Of a DNA stretch of 30,329 bases, positions 7,830 to 14,943 are shown piece after piece. The stretch covers positions 1 to 30,329 of the forward strand of contig JBNAVX010000028.1 of the NCBI GenBank assembly GCA_049700155.1, written 5' to 3'. Position 1 is the stretch's first letter. Each line of letters opens with the position of its first letter. The position numbers and the translations under genes are program-made. This DNA is from JACAEY01 sp049700155 (GTDB lineage: Bacteria; Nitrospirota; Thermodesulfovibrionia; Thermodesulfovibrionales; SM23-35). The notes beneath the pieces were generated by a model that made no database searches, had not been told where the DNA came from, and worked only from the letters and a program-made list of their open reading frames with translations.

Positions 7830-8975
7830 TCATGGAAGAGGGGCTATGGTTATCTTCAAAACTTTTTCTTTTCCATTTCTTATTATCTTTAGATTGACTG
7901 TCTTTCCTATAGGCGTCTCAGCAACTATCCTTGGAAGCTCTGACATCTCATTAATCTCTTTTCCATCGAACGATATAATGATATCTCCTCTTTTTAATCC
8001 AGCTTTATCTGCAGGTCCTCCGGGCACAATATCTGCTACTAATGCTCCTCTTGTATCTTTCAACCCAAAGGATTGAGCAAGTTCAGGTGTCATACTCTGT
8101 ATTGATACACCAATCCATCCCCGAGTGACCTTACCTTTCTCTTTCAATTGAGTAATAACTGTCTTAGCCATATTACTTGGAATCGCAAAACCTATTCCTT
8201 GACCAGATGCAATTATTGCTGTATTTATGCCTATTACTTCGCCTTTTAGATTTATGAGAGGCCCACCGCTGTTGCCTGGATTAATTGGTGCATCAGTCTG
8301 CAGAAAGTTATCATAAGGTCCTGAACCAATGACCCTTCCAGTAGCACTAATAATACCCTGTGTAACAGTATGTTCTAATCCAAATGGATTCCCAATAGCA
8401 AGAACCCAATCTCCAACCCTTATCTTGTCTGAATCGCCAAGAGGAAGTGTCGGAAGGTCCTTAAAAATAGATGAAATCTTTATGAGGGCAAGGTCAGTCT
8501 TAGGGTCTCTTCCAACAACTCTTGCTTTAAATTCCCTTTTATCAGCTAATTTTACCTTTATCTCATCTGCGCCTTCGACAACGTGATTATTCGTTATAAT
8601 ATAACCGTCTTTGTCAATAATAAATCCGGAACCAAGGCTCTGCTGTTTTAGTTCTCTATCGGGAATATCGCCAAAGAATCTCTTAAAAAAATCTCCAAAA
8701 GGTCCTTCTTCATCAGGTCCGAAAAAGTGTCTAAAGGGATTCCCGGGGATCCTTACAGTCGTTTCAGTGCTGATATTAACAACAGCAGGTTTTACCTTTT
8801 CTACAAGGTCTGCAAAGGATTGTGGAAAACCTATAACCTCGTTATTAGTCTCAGTATAGCTTGTGCCGATATTGTTCTGTTTACCTTTACATCCTCCATG
8901 AGAAACAAGGAAGACAACAGCAGAAAGTATTAAGATCAATAACATTCCATGCCTTAAGATATTTTGTTTTCTCAT
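7830..8975 (-). CDS. Do-like (DegP/DegQ/HtrA) envelope serine protease
   Basis: A 381-residue trypsin-fold protease with one PDZ domain, acting outside the inner membrane on misfolded proteins. Catalytic residues are H131 (TNNHVV), D161 (KTDLALI) and S236 (GNSGGPL). The regulatory LA-like loop is rich in Phe and Gly (about residues 78-107). The PDZ domain covers roughly residues 285-375 (GWIGVSIQ, ALVADIVPGGPADKAGLKRGD). The N-terminus has a hydrophobic segment (residues 11-25) followed by HGGC, which could be a poor lipobox or an uncleaved anchor. With one PDZ domain it resembles DegS or short DegQ proteins rather than DegP. The ATG is preceded by AGGAGG. It follows the Clp-fold protease gene with a 39-bp gap, so the two are probably one unit. 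Confidence 0.93.
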   Translation of the reverse strand: MRKQNILRHGMLLILILSAVVFLVSHGGCKGKQNNIGTSYTETNNEVIGFPQSFADLVEKVKPAVVNISTETTVRIPGNPFRHFFGPDEEGPFGDFFKRFFGDIPDRELKQQSLGSGFIIDKDGYIITNNHVVEGADEIKVKLADKREFKARVVGRDPKTDLALIKISSIFKDLPTLPLGDSDKIRVGDWVLAIGNPFGLEHTVTQGIISATGRVIGSGPYDNFLQTDAPINPGNSGGPLINLKGEVIGINTAIIASGQGIGFAIPSNMAKTVITQLKEKGKVTRGWIGVSIQSMTPELAQSFGLKDTRGALVADIVPGGPADKAGLKRGDIIISFDGKEINEMSELPRIVAETPIGKTVNLKIIRNGKEKVLKITIAPLP

Positions 8976-9014
8976 CTAAAAATCCTCCTGTTAGAGATTT
9001 TTATTACCAAGATC

Positions 9015-9854
9015 TCATCTTTTACTCCTCTCCCTTTCGGAGGGCTTATAGGGAACCGGTATATACTGGACAGATGGTCTTTGTTGCACAGCCTGCGGAA
9101 ATAGATCCATAAGCTGATAAATCTCTTCAGGTAAGCCAACTGAAACAAGTAAACCAAGCTTTTTTGCTTCTTCAAAAGTAATAGGATAATCGTGTGTCCA
9201 TCTACCTTCAGTAAGAGTAATTGCTAATCTTTCAGAGCTTTCTTCATCCATCCTTTCAAGAAGTAAATTTTTGACAAAATTCCTCATCTGATTCAATGCC
9301 TTCTGTGCTACATCGGCAAGGATGAGAGTCTTGTCATCGATGTCTTTTGGCTCCTTCTCTTTTACAGTCTTTAAAATTGATACTGCTGGATATTCACCTA
9401 ATTGTGGATCGATAGGTCCTAATACAGCATTTTCATCCATTACTACCTCATCAGCAGCTAGGCATAATAGAGTGCCACCAGACATTGCATAATGAGGCAC
9501 AAAGATCGTTACCTTAGCCTTATGTCTGATAAGTGCCATCGCAATCTGTTCAGCAGATAAGACAAGTCCTCCGGGGGTATGTATGATTAGATCAATAGGC
9601 ATGTCATCTGGGGTGAGCCTAATAGCCCTCAGGATTTCTTCAGAGTCGTTTATATCTATATACCTCATAATAGGAAAACCCAGAAATCTCATGGTTTCCT
9701 GTCTATGAATAAGGGTGATGACCCTTGAACTCCTCTTCTTCTCGAGCTTTCTGATTAATGCATATCGCTTTGCTTGCATTACTTTTTGCTGTAATATTGG
9801 CAAAACAGAAACAAATATGATAAAAAGCCAGAAAAAGTTCCAGATATTAGTCAT
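9015..9854 (-). CDS. Membrane-anchored Clp-fold serine protease (SDH_sah/SppA-like)
   Basis: A 279-residue protein with an N-terminal membrane segment (residues 5-22) followed by a ClpP/crotonase-fold protease domain. Motifs are LIIHTPGGLVLSAEQIA (residues 89-105), the probable nucleophile S125 in HYAMSGGTLLCLAADE, and the downstream LGPIDPQLGEYPA. This matches the family called SDH proteinase (serine dehydrogenase proteinase), now grouped with Clp-fold membrane proteases. Targets are unknown. It lies directly upstream of the HtrA-like protease gene, suggesting a joint role in membrane or envelope protein turnover, which is inference. The family is well supported; the substrate is not. Confidence 0.88.
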   Translation of the reverse strand: MTNIWNFFWLFIIFVSVLPILQQKVMQAKRYALIRKLEKKRSSRVITLIHRQETMRFLGFPIMRYIDINDSEEILRAIRLTPDDMPIDLIIHTPGGLVLSAEQIAMALIRHKAKVTIFVPHYAMSGGTLLCLAADEVVMDENAVLGPIDPQLGEYPAVSILKTVKEKEPKDIDDKTLILADVAQKALNQMRNFVKNLLLERMDEESSERLAITLTEGRWTHDYPITFEEAKKLGLLVSVGLPEEIYQLMDLFPQAVQQRPSVQYIPVPYKPSERERSKR

Positions 9855-10022
9855 TTTTCCCCATTTCCTCGTTCGATATTTTACCTTAAAATAATATTTA
9901 TTATAATCATGTCCTTAGCTGATTTATAAAGAAACATTAAGACCCTAAAATTAAAAATTAATTAGATCCTATCTTCTATATGCAAAAGAGGCAACGGTGG
10001 CTATCAGGACAGCAAGCTATTT

Positions 10023-11207
10023 TTAATAAATATTATGTTCTTTATGTCTTTTAAGGATTTCATCTGCTAATCTGTCCAAAGATTTAAAATCACCTTCTTT
10101 GGGGTATCCTTTTATAATAACTGGTTCAATAAACTCTACTTTGAGATTATTCAACATCCCTTTAATATGTTCTAACATCCTTCCACCCCATCCATAAGAG
10201 CCGATCACAGAAACAAACCTTAATTTTGGTCTCAAGATATTAACGAGATAAGTTGCATAGACAATGCTGGGGTGAGGTCCTGCTAAGACAGTAGGTGATG
10301 CTATTACTATGGTAGCAGCATCAACAAGAGCTATAGCTAATTCTCCAATATCTGTCTTGATCAAATTAAATGGTTTTACAGTTATATCTCTATCAATTAA
10401 AACATCAATGAAGTATTTGACTAATCTTTCTGTACTTCCATGCATTGAGATATAAGGAATAATAACCTCATTTTTTACCTCATCAGAGACCCATTCTTTA
10501 TACGCATCAAGAATAAATTCAGGTCTTTGATAGACAGGACCATGACTTGGTGCAGCTATTTCGACTTTCATATCTTTTATGACCTCCAGATGTTTCCTGA
10601 TACTTGTTCTGAATGGCATCATAATCTCTGCATAATATCTTTTGGCTGCTTCATAAACCTTTGTCTCATCTGTTACAAACAGATCGCTTGTTGCCAGATG
10701 TGAGCCTAAGAAATCACAGGTGAAAAGAATTCTGTCTTCTTTCAAATATGTGAACATAGTCTCTGGCCAATGAACCCATGGTGCTAAGATAAATTCAAGT
10801 GTTTTGCCACCAAGAGAAATAGATTCTCTATCTTTTATAGTCATAAATTTATCTTCAGGAATTAATAGTAAATCAATCAACATACCCTTGCATTTCTCAT
10901 TAGTGACAACCTTAATATCTGGATAAAGTTCGAGAATATGGGGTATTGATCCAGAGTGGTCTTGCTCCGCATGGTTAGAGATAAGATAGTCAATTTTCTT
11001 AATATTCAACTGTTTAAGATTCTCTATGAGGTCATATCTTTTTGTAGGGTCTACTGCATCTATCATTGCTATCTTTTCGTTTCCTCTTATCAGATAGGAG
11101 TTATAACTTGTCCCATCAGGAAGAGGAATGAGTTCATCAAAAAGCCTTCTATCCCAATCTATTGCGCCTAAAGAGTAGATATCTTTTTTTATCTCTCTGA
11201 TAGCCAT
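10023..11207 (-). CDS. Flavodiiron protein (FprA/rubredoxin:oxygen oxidoreductase)
   Basis: A 394-residue A-type flavoprotein that reduces O2 to water (or NO to N2O) in anaerobes. The N-terminal metallo-beta-lactamase-like domain carries the diiron ligands HxExDH (H79, E81, D83, H84) and further His/Asp ligands in the VHWPETMF, TCDFLGSH and APSHGP stretches. The C-terminal flavodoxin domain (about residues 250-394) binds FMN (ISMHGSTERLV, then SPTVLAGPHP and GSYGWGG). The start is 2 bp downstream of the rubredoxin stop, so electrons very likely pass from that rubredoxin. It is cytoplasmic. This pair is a strong sign of a strict or microaerotolerant anaerobe. Confidence 0.95.
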   Translation of the reverse strand: MAIREIKKDIYSLGAIDWDRRLFDELIPLPDGTSYNSYLIRGNEKIAMIDAVDPTKRYDLIENLKQLNIKKIDYLISNHAEQDHSGSIPHILELYPDIKVVTNEKCKGMLIDLLLIPEDKFMTIKDRESISLGGKTLEFILAPWVHWPETMFTYLKEDRILFTCDFLGSHLATSDLFVTDETKVYEAAKRYYAEIMMPFRTSIRKHLEVIKDMKVEIAAPSHGPVYQRPEFILDAYKEWVSDEVKNEVIIPYISMHGSTERLVKYFIDVLIDRDITVKPFNLIKTDIGELAIALVDAATIVIASPTVLAGPHPSIVYATYLVNILRPKLRFVSVIGSYGWGGRMLEHIKGMLNNLKVEFIEPVIIKGYPKEGDFKSLDRLADEILKRHKEHNIY

Positions 11208-11209
11208 TC

Positions 11210-11371
11210 CTAATTCTCCTTTTCAAATAAAGACTTTTCAGCTCCACAGACAGGGCATACCCAATCATCAGGTAATTTTTCAAATGGTGTTCCTGGACTT
11301 ATGCCATTATCCGGGTCACCTTTTTCAGGGTCGTAAATATATCCACAGACTGTGCACTTGTACTTCTGCAT
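11210..11371 (-). CDS. Rubredoxin
   Basis: A 53-residue protein, found by reading the minus strand between the flavodiiron gene and the small conserved gene. The single iron is bound by C6-x2-C9 (KCTVCGYIYDPEKGDP) and C39-x2-C42 (DDWVCPVCGAEK). GISPGTPFEKLP between them is the usual rubredoxin linker. The ATG is preceded by GAGAGGT. It ends 2 bp before the flavodiiron start, so the two are translated from one message. Its role is to shuttle single electrons, probably to the flavodiiron protein. Confidence 0.95.
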   Translation of the reverse strand: MQKYKCTVCGYIYDPEKGDPDNGISPGTPFEKLPDDWVCPVCGAEKSLFEKEN

Positions 11372-11403
11372 ATCGTCTACCTCTCTTGTTATGAATTAAT
11401 TTG

Positions 11404-11664
11404 TTATTCTTTTTCAATTATTTCAAAGTTCTTAATAAACTGACCTATTTGAACTCCTAAATATACACACTTAATACCATCCATACAGTCATCTGCATCT
11501 TTTTTCTCAAGATGTGTCGTTAATTCATGTCCATCTTTTTTAAATTTTACAATGTATGCATTCTTTGTGCTATCAAAATCAAGCCCCACTAAAATTCCAT
11601 ATTTTGTTATCTCCGGATACATCTCCAAAATCTTTTCCTTTAATGCTACATTTGTATAACCCAT
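11404..11664 (-). CDS. Small conserved protein of unknown function, first gene of rubredoxin operon
   Basis: An 86-residue soluble, acidic/basic mixed protein starting MGYTNVALKEKILEMYPEI. It reads as a helix, then strands (GILVGLDFDSTKNAYIVKFKK), then a KKDADDCMDGIKCVYLGVQI region with two cysteines, and ends in a charged tail. I recall similar uncharacterised proteins in anaerobic bacteria but can assign no function. It has a strong AAGGAGGG ribosome-binding site. It lies 32 bp upstream of rubredoxin on the same strand, so it is the first gene of the rubredoxin-flavodiiron operon. A role in oxygen stress or as an electron-transfer accessory is inference from context only. Confidence 0.75.
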   Translation of the reverse strand: MGYTNVALKEKILEMYPEITKYGILVGLDFDSTKNAYIVKFKKDGHELTTHLEKKDADDCMDGIKCVYLGVQIGQFIKNFEIIEKE

Positions 11665-11885
11665 GAAACCCTCCTTCTATTTTTATTAATATTATTATTA
11701 AAATACATTCAGAATGAAAATAAGGGTATCAGAAAAATTCTAATTTTTTTGTAGGTATTTTTCTTACGCATATGTAAAGACAATAGTTTAATAGGAATCC
11801 GACTGTTACCTTCTCCTTGTAACAATGCTGATGATGTGATAAAGTATAACAACAAATAAAAATAAGATTAATTCTAAAAGGTGAT
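11665..11885. promoter_or_regulatory. Divergent promoter region between the rubredoxin operon and hisG
   Basis: 221 bp separate two divergent transcription units, so promoters for both must lie here. On the plus strand TTGTAA (11818-11823), a 17-nt spacer and TAAAGT form only a weak -35/-10 candidate for hisG. A hairpin, TGTTAC/GTAACA with a 9-nt loop (11804-11824), overlaps that -35. On the minus strand the stretch before the AAGGAGGG is very AT-rich, with several -10-like hexamers, and no single one stands out. No histidine-rich leader peptide was seen. Confidence 0.4.
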
Positions 11886-12764
11886 ATGATGGGCAAGATA
11901 TTAAAACTTGGACTACCAAAAGGAAGTCTTCAGGAATCTACATTAAAGCTATTCAGGAAGGCTGGATATCATGTATCTGTATCAGGTCGTTCTTATTATC
12001 CATCGCTTGATGATCCTGAGATAGAGGCTATGCTTATCAGAGCACAGGAGATGGCAGGCTATGTTGAGAATGGTGTTCTGGATTGCGGGCTTACAGGAAA
12101 GGACTGGATACTTGAGCAGAATGCAGATGTTCATGAGGTAGCTGAGCTTATCTATGCAAAAGAAGGTCTCAGACCTGTAAAATGGGTAATCGCAGTTCCC
12201 AATGATTCAAAGATAAAGACACTAAAAGACTTACAAGGAAAACGCATAGCAACAGAGCTTGTGGGATTTACAAAGAGATATTTGAAATCAAAGGGCATAA
12301 AGGCAGAAGTGGATTTTTCATGGGGTGCAACAGAAGTTAAACCTCCACACCTTGCTGATGCGATAGTTGAACTTACAGAGACTGGTAGTTCATTAAAGGC
12401 TAATAATCTAAGGGTTATAGAGACAATCCTTGAATCAAGCACAAGATTCATTGCAAATAAAAAATCATGGAAGGATGTATGGAAAAGGCGCAAGATAGAG
12501 AACATCGTCCTTCTCTTGAAAGGTGCGCTCGCTGCAGAGGAAAAAGTTGGTCTTAAAATGAATGTGCCTGAGAAATCTCTTAGAAGAGTGATGACACTTC
12601 TCTCTGCTATGCATTCACCAACGATATCCCCTCTCTCTGACAAGGGATGGTATGCACTTGAGGTAATGATTGATGAAAAAACCGTAAGGGATATTATACC
12701 AAAACTTAAAATGGCAGGTGCCTCAGGAATAGTGGAATATCAGCTTAACAAGGTTATACCTTAA
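11886..12764 (+). CDS. hisG: ATP phosphoribosyltransferase (long form)
   Basis: A 292-residue HisG that catalyses the first step of histidine synthesis, condensing ATP with PRPP. KLGLPKGSLQEST at the N-terminus is the family start. YVENGVLDCGLTGKDWI and FTKRYLKSKGIKAEVDFSWGATE are catalytic-domain features, with ADAIVELTETGSSL as the PRPP-binding region. The C-terminal ~75 residues (SPTISPLSDKGWYALEVMID...ASGIVEYQLNKVIP) form the ACT-like regulatory domain of the long form, which allows feedback inhibition by histidine without HisZ. The start could be either of two adjacent ATGs (11886 or 11889), with AGGTGA ahead. It stands alone, with no other his gene in the window. Confidence 0.96.
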   Translation: MMGKILKLGLPKGSLQESTLKLFRKAGYHVSVSGRSYYPSLDDPEIEAMLIRAQEMAGYVENGVLDCGLTGKDWILEQNADVHEVAELIYAKEGLRPVKWVIAVPNDSKIKTLKDLQGKRIATELVGFTKRYLKSKGIKAEVDFSWGATEVKPPHLADAIVELTETGSSLKANNLRVIETILESSTRFIANKKSWKDVWKRRKIENIVLLLKGALAAEEKVGLKMNVPEKSLRRVMTLLSAMHSPTISPLSDKGWYALEVMIDEKTVRDIIPKLKMAGASGIVEYQLNKVIP

Positions 12765-12844
12765 AAGTGAATATCTTTTAATCTCTTTTTGATAATTCTT
12801 TATCTATTGAAAAATTTGCCCAGCATGAACCTGTTCATTGGTTA

Positions 12845-13217
12845 TTACAACTTATACCCAATCTTCCTTAAAAACGCCTTTCTATCTGCTTTATCCTCAG
12901 CAGAAGACTTATTAATCCACCTTTTGTGAATTCAGAGTCTTCATGTATTCATCCCATTCTAATGGGAGGAGATATTTCTTCTTATTATTGCAGTCTTTAC
13001 AGGCAGGAACAACATTTCCTTTGGTTGACTTTCCACCACGAATGATAGGTACTATATGATCGAGTGTCAAGTCTTTTGCACTAACCTTTTTTTTACAGAA
13101 GAAACATATGCCATCTGCACATTTTCTCTTCCACCATTGAGATTTTCTCAACTCCCGTGCCTTAGCTCTTTCTTTCTTTATTTCTTCTTCTGTAATGTAT
13201 GTTATAAAATAACTCAT
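12845..13217 (-). CDS. HNH endonuclease-type protein, probably frameshifted near its 3' end
   Basis: The intact frame runs from 13217 to a stop at 12912 (101 residues). The HNH core is clear: zinc-binding C38-x2-C41 (CFFC), D53-H54 in TLDHIVP, N68 in KGNVVPA, and C73-x2-C76 followed by asparagine (CKDCNN). This fold nicks or cuts DNA; whether this single-domain protein is a host nuclease or a leftover of a mobile element is unknown. After residue 97 the reading frame ends at QKVD, but removing one A from the AAAA run near 12926 would continue the frame as RWINKSSAEDKADRKAFLRK up to a stop at 12845-12847. The listed span includes that tail. It starts 6 bp after the DUF507 gene. Confidence 0.75.
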
Positions 13218-13223
13218 TATATT

Positions 13224-13505
13224 TTAAAAAGCTCTGCCTCTTTTTATCTCCTCTTCCTTAAAAAACTTTTTATAGAGAACCTCCCATTCAGGGCTTCCTT
13301 CAGCTATCTTTCTTGAAAAAGAAAGAAGTTTCTTCCTAACGATAGCATCAATCTCTTCTCCAATCTTTAATTCTGCTATAATCACTCTCTTTATCTCAGC
13401 CCTGACCTTGCTTTCTTCCTCAATTGGTTCAATGAGCTTTTTTTCAGTAAGCCCCTTGAAGACTACATGACTCAGGTGTGAGATCTTGTCCTCTGAAAGC
13501 ATCAT
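13224..13505 (-). CDS. DUF507 family protein, second of two
   Basis: A 93-residue charged, mostly helical protein (MMLSEDKISHLSHVVFKGL, ending EEEIKRGRAF). It matches the DUF507 pattern: a short N-terminal helix, a central RAEIKRVIIAELKIGEEID segment, and a lysine-rich C-terminal helix. Function is unknown. Its start overlaps the stop of the preceding DUF507 gene as ATGA, so translation is coupled. The two proteins share length and layout but are clearly diverged, so they are old paralogs and perhaps form a heterodimer (inference). Confidence 0.85.
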   Translation of the reverse strand: MMLSEDKISHLSHVVFKGLTEKKLIEPIEEESKVRAEIKRVIIAELKIGEEIDAIVRKKLLSFSRKIAEGSPEWEVLYKKFFKEEEIKRGRAF

Positions 13506-13783
13506 AATATCAGATTTCTTTCCTTCACCAGCTTTTGTTTTGTAAGTTCAAAGAGTTTTCTGTAGTCCAGATGTCCTTTTTCTATTTCCATGGCATATTT
13601 TTTTAGAAGCTCTCTTACCTCTTCATTCAATCTATCTTCTACAGTAAGTTCATCAAGTAGCAATGCCTCTGTTTCAATATAAAGTTTATCAACTGGAATG
13701 GTTGGCTTAACAAGTTCTTTTGAAATGATGTTATCTACTATCTTTTTTGCTAAAAGCGGAACCCAGGTTCGCGGAATCCTCAT
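13502..13783 (-). CDS. DUF507 family protein, first of two
   Basis: A 93-residue protein beginning MRIPRTWVPLLAKKIVDNII, with the family's central acidic stretch (TEALLLDELTVEDRLNEEV) and a C-terminal lysine-rich helix. Function is unknown. It starts 1 bp after the rpsR stop and overlaps the second DUF507 gene by 4 bp. Its place in the ribosomal protein operon, where many bacteria have rplI, suggests a link to translation or growth, but that is inference. The small size and lack of cysteines or membrane segments point to a cytoplasmic protein. Confidence 0.85.
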   Translation of the reverse strand: MRIPRTWVPLLAKKIVDNIISKELVKPTIPVDKLYIETEALLLDELTVEDRLNEEVRELLKKYAMEIEKGHLDYRKLFELTKQKLVKERNLIL

Positions 13784-13784
13784 C

Positions 13785-14039
13785 CTATTTTTCTGTGTAA
13801 GCGAGGAGAGCTATACTTCTTGCTCTTTTAATAGCTTCTTTTAGCTCTCTTTGGTGCTTCGCACAGGTACCCGTCATGCGACGGGGTAGGATTTTACCTC
13901 TTTCTGTAAGATAATTTTTTAGAATTCTAATGTCTTTATAATCAATATATTCTGCCTTGTCTGCACAAAAACGGCAAAACTTTTTTCTCTGGAACTTTTT
14001 CTGTTGCAATTCTATCTCCCTTCTATCAGCTCTTTTCAA
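13785..14039 (-). CDS. rpsR: 30S ribosomal protein S18
   Basis: An 84-residue S18 that binds 16S rRNA together with S6. The sequence KKFCRFCADKAEYIDYKDIR, LKNYLTERGKILPRRMTGT and the CAKHQRELKEAIKRARSIAL ending are diagnostic. It keeps a putative zinc site (C22, C25, C59, H62), the C+ form of S18, which many bacteria have lost. It overlaps ssb by 4 bp. The usual gene order rpsF-ssb-rpsR is intact. Confidence 0.97.
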   Translation of the reverse strand: MKRADRREIELQQKKFQRKKFCRFCADKAEYIDYKDIRILKNYLTERGKILPRRMTGTCAKHQRELKEAIKRARSIALLAYTEK

Positions 14040-14440
14040 AATGGTTCTAAATCGGTAGTTTCCTCAGGGGGAATATCCGCTCCTTCTACAGCAGGCTCTT
14101 CCTGGACAGCCTTTCTTGAGAGAAATTTTACCGACTGTGCAATTACCTCAAATTTGCTCTTCTGCTGACCATTCGATTCCCATCTTCTCTCCTGAAGCCT
14201 TCCTTCAACCAAAACTGAACTTCCCTTATTTAGATACTTGCTGCATGATTCTGCCTGCTTTCCAAAAACTACGTTATCTATGAACATTGTCTCTTGTTTT
14301 ACATCATCTCCACTCGTTCCAGATTGTTTATATCTGTAATTTACTGCCAGCCTGAAAGATGCTACAGGCGTTCCTTGAGGAGTATATCTCAATTCAGGGT
14401 CTTTTGTAAGGTTTCCTATCAGTATAACCTTGTTATACAT
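14036..14440 (-). CDS. ssb: Single-stranded DNA-binding protein
   Basis: A 134-residue SSB with an N-terminal OB-fold (MYNKVILIGNLTKDPELRYT, then VASFRLAVNY and FGKQAESCSKYLNKGSSVLV) covering about residues 1-105. A short acidic linker follows, ending in DLEPF, the partner-binding tail. It coats single-stranded DNA in replication, repair and recombination. It is shorter than the E. coli protein because the linker is short. Its start overlaps the rpsF stop by 1 bp. Confidence 0.96.
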   Translation of the reverse strand: MYNKVILIGNLTKDPELRYTPQGTPVASFRLAVNYRYKQSGTSGDDVKQETMFIDNVVFGKQAESCSKYLNKGSSVLVEGRLQERRWESNGQQKSKFEVIAQSVKFLSRKAVQEEPAVEGADIPPEETTDLEPF

Positions 14441-14793
14441 TAAGTCTCTTTCTTATGTTCTATTGATTCACTCTCGGTGTCTGTTTTTTCAAGATTCTCA
14501 ACTTGTTTTGCACTCAGTTTTATTATAGAGAACTTTATTATAGCATCAAAAAGTTTATAAAATTCTTCTAATTTCTTTATTATAGCAGGAGATATCTTAT
14601 ATATAAGAAGTACATATAGCCCTCTTTTTTGTTTATTAATCTCATAAGCAAGTTTTCTCTTTCCCCATACACTTATCTTTAAAATTTCTCCGCCCTGACT
14701 CGTGATAAATTCTTTAATCCTTGTCATAGCAGCTTCAGTCTCTTCATCTGAAAGAGAAGCATTAAGTATAACGATATTCTCATATACATTCAT
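14440..14793 (-). CDS. rpsF: 30S ribosomal protein S6
   Basis: A 117-residue S6, partner of S18 on the 30S platform. MNVYENIVILNASLSDEETE at the start, GGEILKISVWGKRKLAYEIN and KQKRGLYVLLIYK are standard S6 features. The C-terminal tail (TDTESESIEHKKET) is acidic and disordered. It is the first gene of the operon; a promoter candidate lies about 55-85 bp upstream. I looked for the S6:S18 leader element with its CCG box in the short leader and did not see it. Confidence 0.96.
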   Translation of the reverse strand: MNVYENIVILNASLSDEETEAAMTRIKEFITSQGGEILKISVWGKRKLAYEINKQKRGLYVLLIYKISPAIIKKLEEFYKLFDAIIKFSIIKLSAKQVENLEKTDTESESIEHKKET

Positions 14794-14848
14794 TCGTATT
14801 CCCTCTTAAGATAATTTTTTATTATTTTAATTTTATATGTAATTAAAG

Positions 14849-14878
14849 TTTATAACACACAGAATTAAATAAAATCAA
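14849..14878 (-). promoter_or_regulatory. Sigma-70-type promoter candidate for rpsF-ssb-rpsR-DUF507 operon
   Basis: On the minus strand TTGATT (14878-14873) is followed by an 18-nt spacer and TATAAA (14854-14849). The -10 matches 5 of 6 and the -35 matches 4 of 6 consensus bases. Transcription would begin near 14842, giving a leader of about 50 nt with a GAGGG ribosome-binding site before the rpsF ATG at 14793. It is read by eye and not compared with a background model. Confidence 0.4.
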
Positions 14879-14943
14879 CCTTTAAAACCTTACCCTCCTT
14901 TTCTTCTATCCTTACACACCATTATTCTAACACCCAAAAAGAT

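Noticed and set aside
8972..9175. 67-residue minus-strand frame MKKQKSLVYLFQL... over the end of the Clp-fold protease gene
   Set aside because: It lies almost wholly inside the well-supported protease gene in another frame and has no ribosome-binding site or recognisable content.
9940..10025. Plus-strand coding-like tail (YAKEATVAIRTASYF, then stop) between the flavodiiron and Clp-fold protease genes
   Set aside because: Only about 20 residues follow an upstream stop, other frames are open too, and no family is recognised. A gene remnant is possible but unsupported.
12152..12643. 163-residue frame on the minus strand inside hisG
   Set aside because: It is the complement of a highly conserved hisG sequence; its composition is that of an antisense shadow.
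14794..14848. S6:S18 autoregulatory leader in front of rpsF
   Set aside because: The short AT-rich leader shows no CCG-containing bulged stem expected for that element.
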